Positions 21,933 to 34,254 of a DNA stretch of 64,000 nt are shown piece after piece. The notes beneath the pieces were generated by a model. The model ran no database searches and was not told the origin of the DNA. It worked only from the letters and a program-made list of their open reading frames with translations. The position numbers and the translations under genes are program-made. How positions within the stretch are numbered: position 1 is the first letter of the stretch; every line of letters begins with the position of its first letter. This DNA comes from Rhodococcus marinonascens NBRC 14363 (GTDB taxonomy: Bacteria; Actinomycetota; Actinomycetes; Mycobacteriales; Mycobacteriaceae), in NCBI RefSeq assembly GCF_001894885.1, contig NZ_BCXB01000011.1, positions 62,001 through 126,000 on the forward strand. The letters run 5' to 3'.

Positions 21933-24041
21933 TCACCCGATGCGGATGGGATCGATCTGGACACGCACCGGATGAGAGTCCTTGCGTGCGCTGCGTACCG
22001 CCTGCGCCTCACCCAGCGCCCTCGCCAGGGGGCTGCCCCCTGTGCGAGGCACGCGAATCAGCATGCGCTCGACTTCGGCCGGCTCCGGAGCATCGCCGGA
22101 GAACGGAAGCCGCTCCCCCGCAGGCAACTCGACCGGGCCGAGTAACTCCGCATTCCCCGGTAGCTCGGCAACGTCGAGGAGGTCGGCGATCGCACGGGCG
22201 CTGCCGTCGATCGCTGCCAGGTGAATGGCGGGCGGAAATCCGACCTCCGCACGCTCCTCGAGCTGCGCGCGCGCATGCCCGACCGGATCCCAACGGACCA
22301 GTGCCTGGACCGTGGGTATTCCGGAGTCCGCGACGACGACAACCTGGCCACCGTCGGCGAAAGGGACCACCAGCGCCGAGGCCGTCATCCATCTCCGCAG
22401 TGTCTCCTCCGCCGCCCGGAGGTCGGGACGGCCCAGTAGTGCCCACCCGTCAAGCAGCAGGGCCGCGCCGTATCCGCCCGTCATGACGGGTTCGGCGCCG
22501 ACCGTCGACACCACGAGGGTCGGACCCTGCTTCACTTCGTCGACGACGTCCGTGCCTCCGGACATCCGAACCGCGACACCGGGGAATGCACGCCCGAGTT
22601 CCTCGGCCGTGCGGCCCGCTCCGACGACGACTGCGCGCAGCGCTCGCGCACCGCATGCGTGGCAACGGTGTGCGGCGTCCGCAACACCGCACCACCGGCA
22701 CGCCGGCGTCCCGGCTCCGTCCGGGCCTGCGGCGGATGGCAGCGCGAGAGGTCCGTTGCATCGGCGGCACCGCGCAGGCAACCGGCACTTGCCGCATGCG
22801 AGGCTGGGTACGTACCCGCGGCGGGGAACTTGGACCAGCACACCCCTGCCCGCCCCGAGAGCCTCGCGGGCCGCCGCGAACGCGACGGCGGGCAATCGGG
22901 CGGCCCGAGCGCCCGGGTCACGGGCGAGCGCGTGGTCGCTGTCCGCGAGTGCAGTGACCTTCGGTGCGGCGGAGCGCACGGTCTCGCGGGAGGCCACGAG
23001 ATCGTGTGCCCATCCCGATTCGACCAGAGACTGCGCCTCGGCTGTCCGAGCGTGTCCGGCCAGTACTACGGCGCAGCCACTGACGTATGCGCGCAGCAGT
23101 GCCACCTCGCGGGCGTGCGGATACGGTGCTCGTGGCTCGGAGTGGTTGTCGTCCCCGTCGTCCCAGACCACGATCAACCCGGTCCGCGGTGTCGGAGCGA
23201 ACACCGAACTCCGCGTTCCCACCACGACCAGGGCCGTCCCGCGCAGCGCGGCCAGCCACCGCCGGTAGCGCACCGCCGGGCCCAGGCCGGCTGCCAATCC
23301 GACGACCGCATTCTTTCCCAGCAGCGCCTCCACCGAGGCGACCACGCGGTCGAGAGCTCGCTGGTCGGGGACGACGATCACGGTGCTCGCTCCACCGGCG
23401 GCGACCAATCCGGCCAGTTCCGCAAGACGTGCCGACCAGTTTTCGCCGGGTAGCGCCTGCCAGACGGCGTGCGGTGAGCGTTGCTCCGACAGTGCGGTCA
23501 CAAACGCCTCACCATGGACATATCTGGCCCAGGCTGCGGCCTCGACACGGATCGGTTCGACCGCGGCACGCTCAATCACAGCACGCTCAGTCACAGCACG
23601 CTCAGTCACGGCAGGCTCAGTCACGGCAGGCTCAGTCACGGCAGGCTCAGTCACGGCCGGCTCAGTCGCGGCCTCGGACTCCGCCCGCGCGTGCCGTGGC
23701 GGAATCGCGAGCCGCAGCACATCGGCGCGGGTACCGGCATACCTCTCGGAGACGAGACCGACCACCCTGGTGATCTCCGGAGTCAGCACCCGCTCGGCCG
23801 AGATCACCCGTTCCAGCCAGCCGAAGCGTCCCTGATGTTCGCTCGTCGCGTTGCGTGAGACGACGAATCCGTCGACAAGGCGTCCGGCGAACCGGATGCG
23901 CACCCGGACTCCGGGCTGGGCCTGCTCGTCGAGATCCTGCGGAACCAGATAGTCGAATTCGCGGTCGAGGTGAGCGAGTGGAAGCAGGGGCAGCACCCTG
24001 GCGATCGGCTCTGCTTCTGCCGCAATCTTTTCAGCGCTCAC
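21933..24041 (-). CDS. priA: PriA-family primosomal protein N', helicase motifs degenerate
   Basis: PriA restarts stalled replication forks; actinobacterial homologues keep the DNA-binding and zinc parts but are thought not to unwind DNA. The 702-residue product has the N-terminal domain VLPLLPLAHLDREFDYLVP and RVRIRFAGRLVDGFVV. The place of the Walker A motif reads LPGENWSARLAEL, without a Gly-Lys-Thr, and the DEEH box is replaced by WDDGDDNHSEP. Eight zinc-site cysteines survive between CGKC and CHAC. A 35-residue Thr/Glu/Pro/Ala/Val repeat lies at about residues 124-158. It lies 46 bases after metK. Confidence 0.92.
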   Translation of the reverse strand: MSAEKIAAEAEPIARVLPLLPLAHLDREFDYLVPQDLDEQAQPGVRVRIRFAGRLVDGFVVSRNATSEHQGRFGWLERVISAERVLTPEITRVVGLVSERYAGTRADVLRLAIPPRHARAESEAATEPAVTEPAVTEPAVTEPAVTERAVTERAVIERAAVEPIRVEAAAWARYVHGEAFVTALSEQRSPHAVWQALPGENWSARLAELAGLVAAGGASTVIVVPDQRALDRVVASVEALLGKNAVVGLAAGLGPAVRYRRWLAALRGTALVVVGTRSSVFAPTPRTGLIVVWDDGDDNHSEPRAPYPHAREVALLRAYVSGCAVVLAGHARTAEAQSLVESGWAHDLVASRETVRSAAPKVTALADSDHALARDPGARAARLPAVAFAAAREALGAGRGVLVQVPRRGYVPSLACGKCRLPARCRRCNGPLALPSAAGPDGAGTPACRWCGVADAAHRCHACGARALRAVVVGAGRTAEELGRAFPGVAVRMSGGTDVVDEVKQGPTLVVSTVGAEPVMTGGYGAALLLDGWALLGRPDLRAAEETLRRWMTASALVVPFADGGQVVVVADSGIPTVQALVRWDPVGHARAQLEERAEVGFPPAIHLAAIDGSARAIADLLDVAELPGNAELLGPVELPAGERLPFSGDAPEPAEVERMLIRVPRTGGSPLARALGEAQAVRSARKDSHPVRVQIDPIRIG
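23566..23670. repeat. 15-base tandem repeat, seven units, in priA
   Basis: Seven consecutive 15-base units begin at 23566, 23581, 23596, 23611, 23626, 23641 and 23656. The central three (23611-23655) are identical and the outer ones differ by one to three bases. On the minus strand they encode TEPAV and TERAV pentapeptides between the DNA-binding domain and the helicase-like core. Confidence 0.95.
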
Positions 24042-24087
24042 CGGTTGGTCGCTACTACCGCAGCGCCCGCCTCACCGTAAATCTCGA

Positions 24088-25302
24088 TCAGAGGCCTGCG
24101 GCCGCGCGCAGTTTCTCCGCCCGGTCGATGCTCTCCCACGGGAGGTCGATGTCGGTACGCCCGAAGTGTCCGTAGGCCGCGGTCTGCGCGTAGATCGGGC
24201 GCAGCAGGTCGAGATCTCGGATGATGGCGCCCGGACGCAAGTCGAAGGTTTCGATGATCGCCCGCTGGATCCGTGCCGGGTCTGTCTTCTCGGTGCCGAA
24301 CGTCTCGACGAACAGACCCACCGGTGCGGCTTTGCCGATGGCGTAGGCCACCTGGACCTCGATGCGCTCCGCCAGTCCAGCGGCCACTGCGTTCTTGGCC
24401 ACCCAGCGCATGGCGTAGGCCGCCGACCGGTCCACCTTCGATGGGTCCTTGCCGGAGAACGCGCCGCCGCCGTGACGAGCCATGCCGCCGTAGGTGTCGA
24501 CGATGATCTTGCGGCCGGTCAATCCGGCGTCACCCATCGGGCCACCGAGTACGAACTTGCCGGTCGGGTTGACCAGGAGTCGGATCTCCGAGGTGTCGAG
24601 GTCCGGCATATCGAGTTCGGTGAGGACCGAACCGAGAACCTTCTCCTTTAGATCCGGAGCGAGCAGGTTGTCGAGGTCGATGTCCGCGGCGTGCTGCGTC
24701 GAGATGACCACAGTGTCGAGGCGAACCGGCCGGTCACCGTCGTACTCGATGGTGACCTGGGTCTTGCCGTCCGGGCGCAGGTACGGCAGCACACCTGACT
24801 TGCGGACCTCGGTGAGACGACGCGACAGACGGTGCGCGAGTGCAATCGGCAGCGGCATCAGTTCTGGGGTGTCGGTGGTGGCGAATCCGAACATCAGGCC
24901 CTGGTCGCCGGCGCCCTGACGGTCGATCTCGTCGTCGCTCAGCTCTCCGGTGCGAACCTCATGCGAGTGGTCGACGCCCTGGGCGATCTCCGGGGACTGT
25001 GCACCAATCGCCACATTTACGCCGCAGGAGTTTCCGTCGAAGCCCTTCGCGGAGGAGTCGTAGCCGATCTCGAGCACGGTGTCGCGCACGATCTTGGGGA
25101 TGTCGGCGTAGGCAGTGGTCGTCACCTCACCGGCGACGTGGACCTGTCCGGTGGTGACCATTGTCTCGACGGCGACCCGGGCATGTGGGTCGTCCGCGAG
25201 GAGCGCGTCAAGAATGGAGTCGCTGATTGCATCACAAATCTTGTCCGGGTGCCCCTCGGTCACAGACTCGCTGGTGAATAGCCGACTACCGGACTGGCTC
25301 AC
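24088..25302 (-). CDS. metK: S-adenosylmethionine synthetase
   Basis: The enzyme makes S-adenosylmethionine from methionine and ATP. The 404-residue product begins [17 protein letters not shown] from a GTG at 25302, with GAGAGGGG seven bases upstream; the ATG at 25335 is rejected. The catalytic GHPDKICD is at residues 17-24, the ATP motif [13 protein letters not shown] follows, and the P-loop-like [16 protein letters not shown] is intact. Two 14-base direct repeats lie just upstream of the ribosome site. It is followed by priA after 46 bases, and the pair probably share a transcript. Confidence 0.96.
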   Translation of the reverse strand: MSQSGSRLFTSESVTEGHPDKICDAISDSILDALLADDPHARVAVETMVTTGQVHVAGEVTTTAYADIPKIVRDTVLEIGYDSSAKGFDGNSCGVNVAIGAQSPEIAQGVDHSHEVRTGELSDDEIDRQGAGDQGLMFGFATTDTPELMPLPIALAHRLSRRLTEVRKSGVLPYLRPDGKTQVTIEYDGDRPVRLDTVVISTQHAADIDLDNLLAPDLKEKVLGSVLTELDMPDLDTSEIRLLVNPTGKFVLGGPMGDAGLTGRKIIVDTYGGMARHGGGAFSGKDPSKVDRSAAYAMRWVAKNAVAAGLAERIEVQVAYAIGKAAPVGLFVETFGTEKTDPARIQRAIIETFDLRPGAIIRDLDLLRPIYAQTAAYGHFGRTDIDLPWESIDRAEKLRAAAGL

Positions 25303-25321
25303 AAGATTCCCCTCTCGACAA

Positions 25322-25352
25322 TTGCCCCTGAACAATATTTGTCCCTGAACAA
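25322..25352 (-). promoter_or_regulatory. Two operator-like direct repeats upstream of metK
   Basis: On the minus strand the words TTGTTCAGGGACAA (25352-25339) and TTGTTCAGGGGCAA (25335-25322) are separated by three bases, a 17-base period. Each has TTGT and (A/G)CAA arms around a CAGGG centre, so each is a near-palindrome. They lie 20-50 bases before the metK start, a natural place for a repressor. No regulator family is identified. Confidence 0.5.
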
Positions 25353-25427
25353 CACTTTAAAACAGCTTAGCTGCGGAGTAACGCGAACGACCCTAACGGC
25401 ATCCCGCGTCATCGTCGAACCCGTACG

Positions 25428-25460
25428 GTTGACACATTCCAGGCCCTGAAGGGCCCCGGG
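25428..25460 (-). mobile_element. Isolated TnpB-type (IS1341-like) right-end hairpin
   Basis: On the minus strand the sequence contains the perfect arms of GGCCCTTCAGGGCC, with flanking CCCGGG and GGAATG, and ends GTGTCAAC. This is the pattern of IS200/IS605-group right ends downstream of tnpB: a CCCTTCAGGGC hairpin, a purine-rich GGA(A/G) tail, then a TGTCAAC-like terminus. The short frame reading into it (RRKPAWARTRESRGPSGPG, minus strand) resembles translated TnpB tails. No tnpB remains here. A plain transcription terminator for coaBC is the alternative, though no T run follows. Confidence 0.4.
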
Positions 25461-25532
25461 ATTCCCGAGTTCGCGCCCACGCGGGTTTGCGCCGAAGAGT
25501 CTTGGAACACCAAAACTCGTCCGGATCTTCCG

Positions 25533-26837
25533 TCATCGAATCCGGATCAGTTCTCCGACGGCGTCCAGTACACGACTCGCCATCAGTGCTTTCGATCCGT
25601 GCTCGAGCGCCGACTCCGAACCATCGGAGCCGAGGAGCCATCCATCATTGTGGTCGACCTCGAATGCCTTGCCCTCGCCGACGGCGTTGACGACGAGGAG
25701 ATCACAGCCCTTACGCAGGAGCTTGGCCCGCGCGTAGGTGAGTACATCGCCCTCGGCGTCCCCCGTCTCGGCCGCAAACCCGACGATCACGGTCGACGAC
25801 GGGATCTCACCGTGCCGGCGAGATTGGACCAGACCAGCGAGAATATCTTCGTTCTTGGTGAGGGTGATGGCGTCGGGCTCGCCCGCACCCTTTTTGATCT
25901 TGCTCGCCGCCGAGGTGGACGGGCGGAAGTCCGCCACTGCGGCCGCCATGATCACCACCTCGACTCCCGGAGCATTCTTCGCAACCGCGACCTGCATGTC
26001 GTCCGCCGTGCGGACATGCACCATGTCGACCGCGGCGGGGTCGGCGAGTCCGGCGGTGTAGCCGGACACGAGGGTGACCTGGGCGCCCCGCTGTACCGCG
26101 AGCCGGGCCAGAGCGTATCCCTGCTTACCCGAACTGCGGTTGCCGAGAAACCTCACCGGGTCGAGCGGTTCGCGCGTGCCGCCGGCCGACACGAGAATCC
26201 GCCGACCTTCGAGGTCGCGGCGCAGCGCGTCCGGCCGCTCGAGCAGAAGTGAAGCCAATCCCACTATCTCGTCCGGTTCGGGCAGCCGGCCCGGTCCGGC
26301 ATCTTTGCCGGTGAGACGCCCGGACGCCGGCTCGATCACCGTCGCGCCACGAGCGCGCAGCGTAGCGACGTTGGCGACGGTGGCCGGGTGCTCCCACATC
26401 TCGGTGTGCATCGCAGGCACGAACATCACCGGGCACCTCGCCGTGAGCAGTGTCGCGGTGAGGAGGTCGTCGGCCCGGCCCACGACGGAGCGCGCCATCA
26501 GGTCCGCGGTGGCGGGCACGATGACGACGAGATCCGCTTCCTGTCCGAGACGGACGTGCGGAACCTGAGGGACGTCCGTGAACACACCGGTATGCACCGG
26601 ATTGCCGGACAGCGCCTCGAATGTCGCCTTTCCGACGAACTCGAGCGCCGATGCCGTCGGAATGACCCGTACGTGGTGCCCGCTCTCGGTGAACGCGCGG
26701 ATGACGGAGCAACTCTTGTACGCGGCGATACCGCCGCCGACCCCGACGACGATGCGCTTGCGCGCTGCGCCCGACGGTGTCGAATCCGATGATTCCGTCA
26801 CGTACCCGGAGCCCTGGCCCGCTGCCTGCTCAGGCAC
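25533..26837 (-). CDS. coaBC: Bifunctional phosphopantothenoylcysteine decarboxylase/synthetase
   Basis: The protein joins cysteine to 4'-phosphopantothenate and decarboxylates the product in coenzyme A synthesis. The N-terminal flavoprotein half has VGVGGGIAAYKS and PAMHTEMWEHPA, the C-terminal synthetase half has SAGGTREPLDPVRFLGNRSS, AAAVADFRP and KIKKG. The GTG at 26837 has GGAGGA five bases before it and gives 434 residues with a short, probably flexible N-terminal tail; the longer frame to 26969 lies over rpoZ. It starts 13 bases after rpoZ, and 230 bases separate it from metK. Confidence 0.94.
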   Translation of the reverse strand: MPEQAAGQGSGYVTESSDSTPSGAARKRIVVGVGGGIAAYKSCSVIRAFTESGHHVRVIPTASALEFVGKATFEALSGNPVHTGVFTDVPQVPHVRLGQEADLVVIVPATADLMARSVVGRADDLLTATLLTARCPVMFVPAMHTEMWEHPATVANVATLRARGATVIEPASGRLTGKDAGPGRLPEPDEIVGLASLLLERPDALRRDLEGRRILVSAGGTREPLDPVRFLGNRSSGKQGYALARLAVQRGAQVTLVSGYTAGLADPAAVDMVHVRTADDMQVAVAKNAPGVEVVIMAAAVADFRPSTSAASKIKKGAGEPDAITLTKNEDILAGLVQSRRHGEIPSSTVIVGFAAETGDAEGDVLTYARAKLLRKGCDLLVVNAVGEGKAFEVDHNDGWLLGSDGSESALEHGSKALMASRVLDAVGELIRIR

Positions 26838-26850
26838 GACGATCCTCCGC

Positions 26851-27156
26851 TCACTCGCCTTCGGTGTGCTCGAGAAGATCGGAGTGGATCTCACGCAGCG
26901 CGATCGAAAGGGGCTTCTCCTGCAGGCCCGGCTCCACGAGGGGGCCGACATACTCGAGGATGCCGTCACCGAGCTGGTTGTAGTAATCGTTGATCTGACG
27001 TGCCCGCTTGGCCGAGTAGATCACCAGCGCGTACTTCGACGACGTGCGGGAAAGGAGTTCGTCGATCGGAGGATTGGTAATTCCGAGCGGGATGTCATAG
27101 GCCGGCAAGTCGCCGTGGCTGGGCGTTGAGGACGCTGCTGCGGGGGTGCTACTCAC
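26851..27156 (-). CDS. rpoZ: RNA polymerase omega subunit
   Basis: Omega helps assemble RNA polymerase by holding the beta-prime subunit. The 101-residue product carries [20 protein letters not shown] and [17 protein letters not shown], the typical mycobacterial omega core. The GTG start has AGGAGA upstream. It sits between gmk and coaBC with short gaps (41 and 13 bases), a conserved actinobacterial order. Confidence 0.95.
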   Translation of the reverse strand: MSSTPAAASSTPSHGDLPAYDIPLGITNPPIDELLSRTSSKYALVIYSAKRARQINDYYNQLGDGILEYVGPLVEPGLQEKPLSIALREIHSDLLEHTEGE

Positions 27157-27197
27157 TCAGTATCTCCTGAAATAGTTTTGGCTAGCGGATGTGAGAA

Positions 27198-27821
27198 CTA
27201 ATGGGTCGGCCCAGACTGTTCCGGCCGTCCAGCCAATAAGGATACCAACTCGTGGCACGATCGGCTGACATCCTCGTTTACTATGACCTCGTCGAACTCG
27301 TCCTTCGCCTCGAGTTCTATCCTCGCGGTCTCGAGACGCCGCGCGACGACGTCGGTGGATTCGGTCCCCCTGCCGGTCAATCGCCGGACCAGTACGTCCC
27401 AGCTAGGCGGGGCCATGAAGACGAGAAGCGCCTCAGGCATCGCCGCCCGAATTGCACGCGCACCACACAGATCGACCTCGATCAGCACCGGTTTCCCCTG
27501 TTCGATTGCCCGGCGGACCGGGGCGGACGGGGTTCCCGACAGCTGGAGCCCGCCGTGGATCTCGGCCCATTCGAGAAGCTCACCGGAATCGATCATGCGC
27601 TGGAACTCGTCGCGAGAGGTGAACCAATAGTCCTCACCGTCCACCTCGCCCGGGCGGGGATCGCGCGTGGTTGCGGACACGCTGAAGACCACCTCCGGCA
27701 TCCGTTCACGAAGCAGTCGCACCACGCTGGACTTTCCCACAGCCGAGGGGCCGGCCAGTACAACCAGCCGACCCCTCTGCACTGCATTCTTACTCTCTGA
27801 CACTTGTGCGTCAGCTACCAC
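27198..27821 (-). CDS. gmk: Guanylate kinase
   Basis: The enzyme converts GMP to GDP using ATP. The P-loop GPSAVGKSS is at residues 24-32, the GMP-binding [19 protein letters not shown] follows, and the lid contains [15 protein letters not shown]. Length is 207 residues. The GTG start at 27821 lies nine bases after mihF, so the two genes are linked; a later GTG (residue 7) is a weaker alternative. Confidence 0.95.
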   Translation of the reverse strand: MVADAQVSESKNAVQRGRLVVLAGPSAVGKSSVVRLLRERMPEVVFSVSATTRDPRPGEVDGEDYWFTSRDEFQRMIDSGELLEWAEIHGGLQLSGTPSAPVRRAIEQGKPVLIEVDLCGARAIRAAMPEALLVFMAPPSWDVLVRRLTGRGTESTDVVARRLETARIELEAKDEFDEVIVNEDVSRSCHELVSLLAGRPEQSGPTH

Positions 27822-27830
27822 TGTCTTAGC

Positions 27831-28151
27831 TCAGGCCTCGAAGTCGAACCTGGCGAGCAGAGCCTTCCGCTGCCGATCGCCGAGGCCCCGGAGGCGACGG
27901 GTCGGAGCGATCTCCAGCTCGGTCATGATCTCCTGCGCCTTGACCTTGCCCACCTTGGGCAACGCTTCGAGCAATGCGGACACCTTCATCTTGCCGAGGA
28001 TCTCGTTGTCCTCGGCATCCTTGAGGACCTGCTTGAGGTCGGTGCCGCCACGCTTCAGACGCTCTTTGAGCTCAGCCCTGGCCTTGCGGGCAGCAGCTGC
28101 CTTCTCCAAAGCAGCAGCGCGCTGCTCATCAGTCAACTGGGGAAGGGCCAC
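27831..28151 (-). CDS. mihF: Mycobacterial-type integration host factor
   Basis: mIHF is a small nucleoid protein that bends DNA and is essential in mycobacteria; it is unrelated to E. coli IHF. The 106-residue product begins MALPQLTDEQRAAALEKA and contains RAELKERLKRGGTDLKQVL, the helix-two-turn-helix GKMKVSALLEALPKVGKVKA and EIAPTRRLRGLGDRQRKAL. The GTG at 28151 has GGAGGA just upstream. An open frame back to 28247 adds residues absent from the family and was rejected. Confidence 0.95.
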   Translation of the reverse strand: MALPQLTDEQRAAALEKAAAARKARAELKERLKRGGTDLKQVLKDAEDNEILGKMKVSALLEALPKVGKVKAQEIMTELEIAPTRRLRGLGDRQRKALLARFDFEA

Positions 28152-28276
28152 GGTTCCTCCGTCTCGTCGTTGGCAAATAGTGCAAACCACTGGATAACCA
28201 GCAGCGATAGCGACCGTACTCACGCCTGGCGCCGATTGCGAACCCACCCCCGGCGCCGACGCCGAATTCGGGTGGG

Positions 28277-29106
28277 CTATGTGAGCGCGGACTCGATCTC
28301 GTCACGGACCTCGAGGGCGGCTTCACGCAAGGCCGTAATCGATGGACCGTGCCGAAGAATGCCCCGAGAACTGTTTGGCAACAACAGCGTTCGCGACTCT
28401 GGAAAAATGTCCGGGAGGTCGGCCGCGGTTGCTCCCTGAGCGCCGAGGCCAGGAGCGAGAATCGGTCCGGAAAAATTCGACAAATCCAGACCGTGTCCGC
28501 GTGTCGCGCCCACCACAAGCCCCACAAGTCCGGGTTCCGCGGCATTGCGCCGGACCGCCGCGTCCACCATGGACTGCGCCACCGAGACTCCCGAGGCACT
28601 CTGCGCCGCCTGCAGATCGCCGCCTTCGGGATTGGACGTGCGGGCGAGCACGAACAGCCCCCGTCCGTGCTCTGCGGCGTGCGACAGAGCCGGATCGAGG
28701 GCGCCGAAGCCCAGATACGGCGATACCGTCAAGGCATCGGAAGACAGAGCCGACTCAGCGCCCAGCCAGGACCGCGCGTACGCCGCCATCGTCGAACCTA
28801 TGTCTCCACGCTTGGCATCGGCGACAACGAGCGTCCCTGCCGCTCTGAGGACCGAGATCGTGCGTTCGAGCACAGCGTACCCCGCGGACCCGTACGCCTC
28901 GAAGAAAGCGACCTGAGGCTTCACTACGGCCACCTCACCGACGAAGGCCTCCACACAGATCTCGGCGAACGCCTCGAGCCCCTCAACGGTGGCCGGCAGC
29001 CCCCACGACTCGAGAAGAACGGGATGAGGGTCGATACCGACACACAGCCGCCCCCGGTGCTCGACCGCTGCCGTCAGCCGATGCACCCAGGGGTGGTGGT
29101 GCCCGC

Positions 29107-29110
<4 letters not shown>
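28277..29110 (-). CDS. pyrF: Orotidine 5'-phosphate decarboxylase, type 2
   Basis: The enzyme makes UMP from OMP, the last step of de novo pyrimidine synthesis. [11 protein letters not shown] near the N-terminus and [18 protein letters not shown] with the catalytic Lys-Asp network are intact, as is [14 protein letters not shown]. The GTG at 29110 overlaps the carB stop as GTGA and gives 277 residues; a second GTG at 29086 is possible. It is the last gene of the pyrimidine operon. Confidence 0.94.
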
Positions 29111-32474
<3,364 letters not shown>

Positions 32475-32475
<1 letters not shown>

Positions 32476-33635
32476 TACTTCTTGACTCCCTCGAGCAGGC
32501 TGGTGAATCGGTCGAACAGGTAAGCGGCGTCGTGTGGACCCGCCGCGGCTTCCGGGTGGTATTGCACCGAGAAGGCAGAGTCGTCGAGCAGTCGGACGCC
32601 CTCGACGGCACCGTCGTTGGCGCAAGTGTGACTGATCACGGCCCTGCCGAACGAGGTGTCGAATTCCTGCCCGGCCTCGCCCTCGAGCGCGAACCCGTGG
32701 TTCTGTGCAGTGATCGCGATGCGTCCGGTCTCATGTTCGATGACCGGGATGTTGATCCCGCGGTGCCCGAACTTCATCTTGTATGTGCCGAGACCCAGCG
32801 CGCGCCCGAGGATCTGGTTGCCGAAGCAGATTCCGAACAGGGGAAGACCCTGCCCGAGGACCTCTTTCGTGAGATGCACGGCGCCATCGGCGGTCGCCGG
32901 GTCGCCAGGACCGTTGGAGAGGAACACACCGTCGGCCTTCAGACCGAGGATCTGCTCGAGTGTGGCGTCGGAGGGCAGGACGTGCACCCGGATGCCGCGT
33001 TCGGCGAACATGCGCGGGGTGTTGGTCTTGATGCCCAGGTCGATCGCGGCGACCGTGAAGCGTGTCTCACCCCCGGTCGGTTCGACGACGTAGCCGCTCG
33101 TCGTACTGACCTCGCCGGCGAGGTCGGCACCGAGCATCGATTGCTGACTCGTCACGCGTGCGAGCAGCGCGTCGGTGTCGGCCAGCGCATCCCCGGAGAA
33201 CACCCCGGCGCGCATGGAGCCCCGGGTGCGCAGGTGCCGAACGAGGGCGCGGGTGTCGACGCCTGCGATCCCGACGACGCCCTGCTTCACGAGTTCGTCC
33301 TGCAGCGACCCGGTGGCGCGCCAACTGGAGGTGCGGCGCGCGGGGTCGCGGACGACGTAGCCTGCCACCCAGATCTTCGACTCGGCACTGCTGCCGGTAG
33401 GGCCGACGGACTCATCGTCCTCGTCGTTCCATCCGGTGTTGCCGATCTGCGGCGCGGTAGCCACCACGATCTGACGGTGGTAGCTCGGGTCGGTGAGGGT
33501 CTCCTGATAGCCGGTCATCCCGGTGCTGAAGACGGCCTCACCGAGGGTCTGGCCCAAGGCACCGAACGTGGTGCCCCGAAAGGTCCGTCCGTCCTCGAGG
33601 ACCAGTACTGCCGAGTCGGTGTCATAGCCGCTCAT
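32475..33635 (-). CDS. carA: Carbamoyl-phosphate synthase small subunit
   Basis: CarA is the glutamine amidotransferase that supplies ammonia to CarB. The N-terminal domain contains [20 protein letters not shown], and the class I amidotransferase domain has [14 protein letters not shown] (catalytic Cys), GHRGINIPV and [12 protein letters not shown] (catalytic His and Glu). Length is 386 residues, normal. It overlaps the PH-like membrane gene at its start (ATGA) and carB at its end. Confidence 0.97.
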
Positions 33636-34252
33636 GCGTTCTCTCCGTTCTGCTCGACCTCACCAGAGTTCGCCGCATTCGCTGAATCTTCACTGTCTGT
33701 CTTGTCGGGCGCTGTCTTGTCGAGCGCTGTCTTGTCGAGCGCTGTCTTGTCGAGCGCTGTCTTGTCGTTCGGACCCGGGCCGCTCACCCAGTCGGGGTAG
33801 ACCGACTTGTCGTCGCTGCGGAATCCGGTGTCGATCTCGGTGCCGGACGGCAGTTCCCAGCGGATCACCAGCACACCGTCCTTGCTCATGACCTTGCCCG
33901 CGAGCCCGCGCTCGGTGCGGACCGCACGGATCGCGGCCTGCGGAATCCAGATTGCAGAGGCTCCGTCGCGTTCGAGCAGGATGCCGGCGGCGAAGCGGGA
34001 GATCTCCCCCGTCGCCCGGAATCCGAGGTCACCGACCGCGATCCGGTCCTGCCAACTCGGTGCGAGGGTGCTGCCCACATACAGTCCGGTGGCCGGCGAG
34101 AGTGTCTGCTCACCGAGGTGGGCCGGCACGGCGGGAAGTTCACCGACCCGGTCGGCCTGACGGCGGGCACGGCCGCGCCAACCGATGTACATCAGAAGGA
34201 TGGCCAACACCCAGAATGCGGCGAGGCCGACAACCCACAGGATCCTGTCCAC
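33632..34252 (-). CDS. Membrane-anchored PH-like protein (Rv1382-type)
   Basis: The 206-residue product starts from GTG at 34252, two bases past the pyrC stop, with one N-terminal membrane helix ([20 protein letters not shown], residues 4-23). A globular beta-rich domain follows, with [19 protein letters not shown] and [12 protein letters not shown], of the PH-like type seen in M. tuberculosis Rv1382 at the same place. The function is unknown; it is embedded in the pyrimidine operon in mycobacteria too. The tail holds about five DKTAL pentapeptides from a 15-base repeat. It overlaps carA by four bases. Confidence 0.83.
   Translation of the reverse strand: MDRILWVVGLAAFWVLAILLMYIGWRGRARRQADRVGELPAVPAHLGEQTLSPATGLYVGSTLAPSWQDRIAVGDLGFRATGEISRFAAGILLERDGASAIWIPQAAIRAVRTERGLAGKVMSKDGVLVIRWELPSGTEIDTGFRSDDKSVYPDWVSGPGPNDKTALDKTALDKTALDKTAPDKTDSEDSANAANSGEVEQNGENA
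33699..33767. repeat. 15-base tandem repeat in the PH-like gene, four full units plus a part
   Basis: Units start at 33699, 33714, 33729 and 33744, with a nine-base partial unit at 33759. The second to fourth units are identical and the first differs by one base. Minus-strand translation gives DKTAL or DKTAP pentapeptides at about residues 162-184, followed by an acidic Asn/Ser tail. Confidence 0.94.
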
Positions 34253-34254
34253 TG

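Noticed and set aside
25303-25532. SAM riboswitch before metK
   Set aside because: No SAM-I/II/SAM-IV core was recognised; the visible signal is a pair of direct repeats instead.
28152-28247. Longer mihF start
   Set aside because: Extra residues are not in the family and a GGAGGA site lies at the shorter start.
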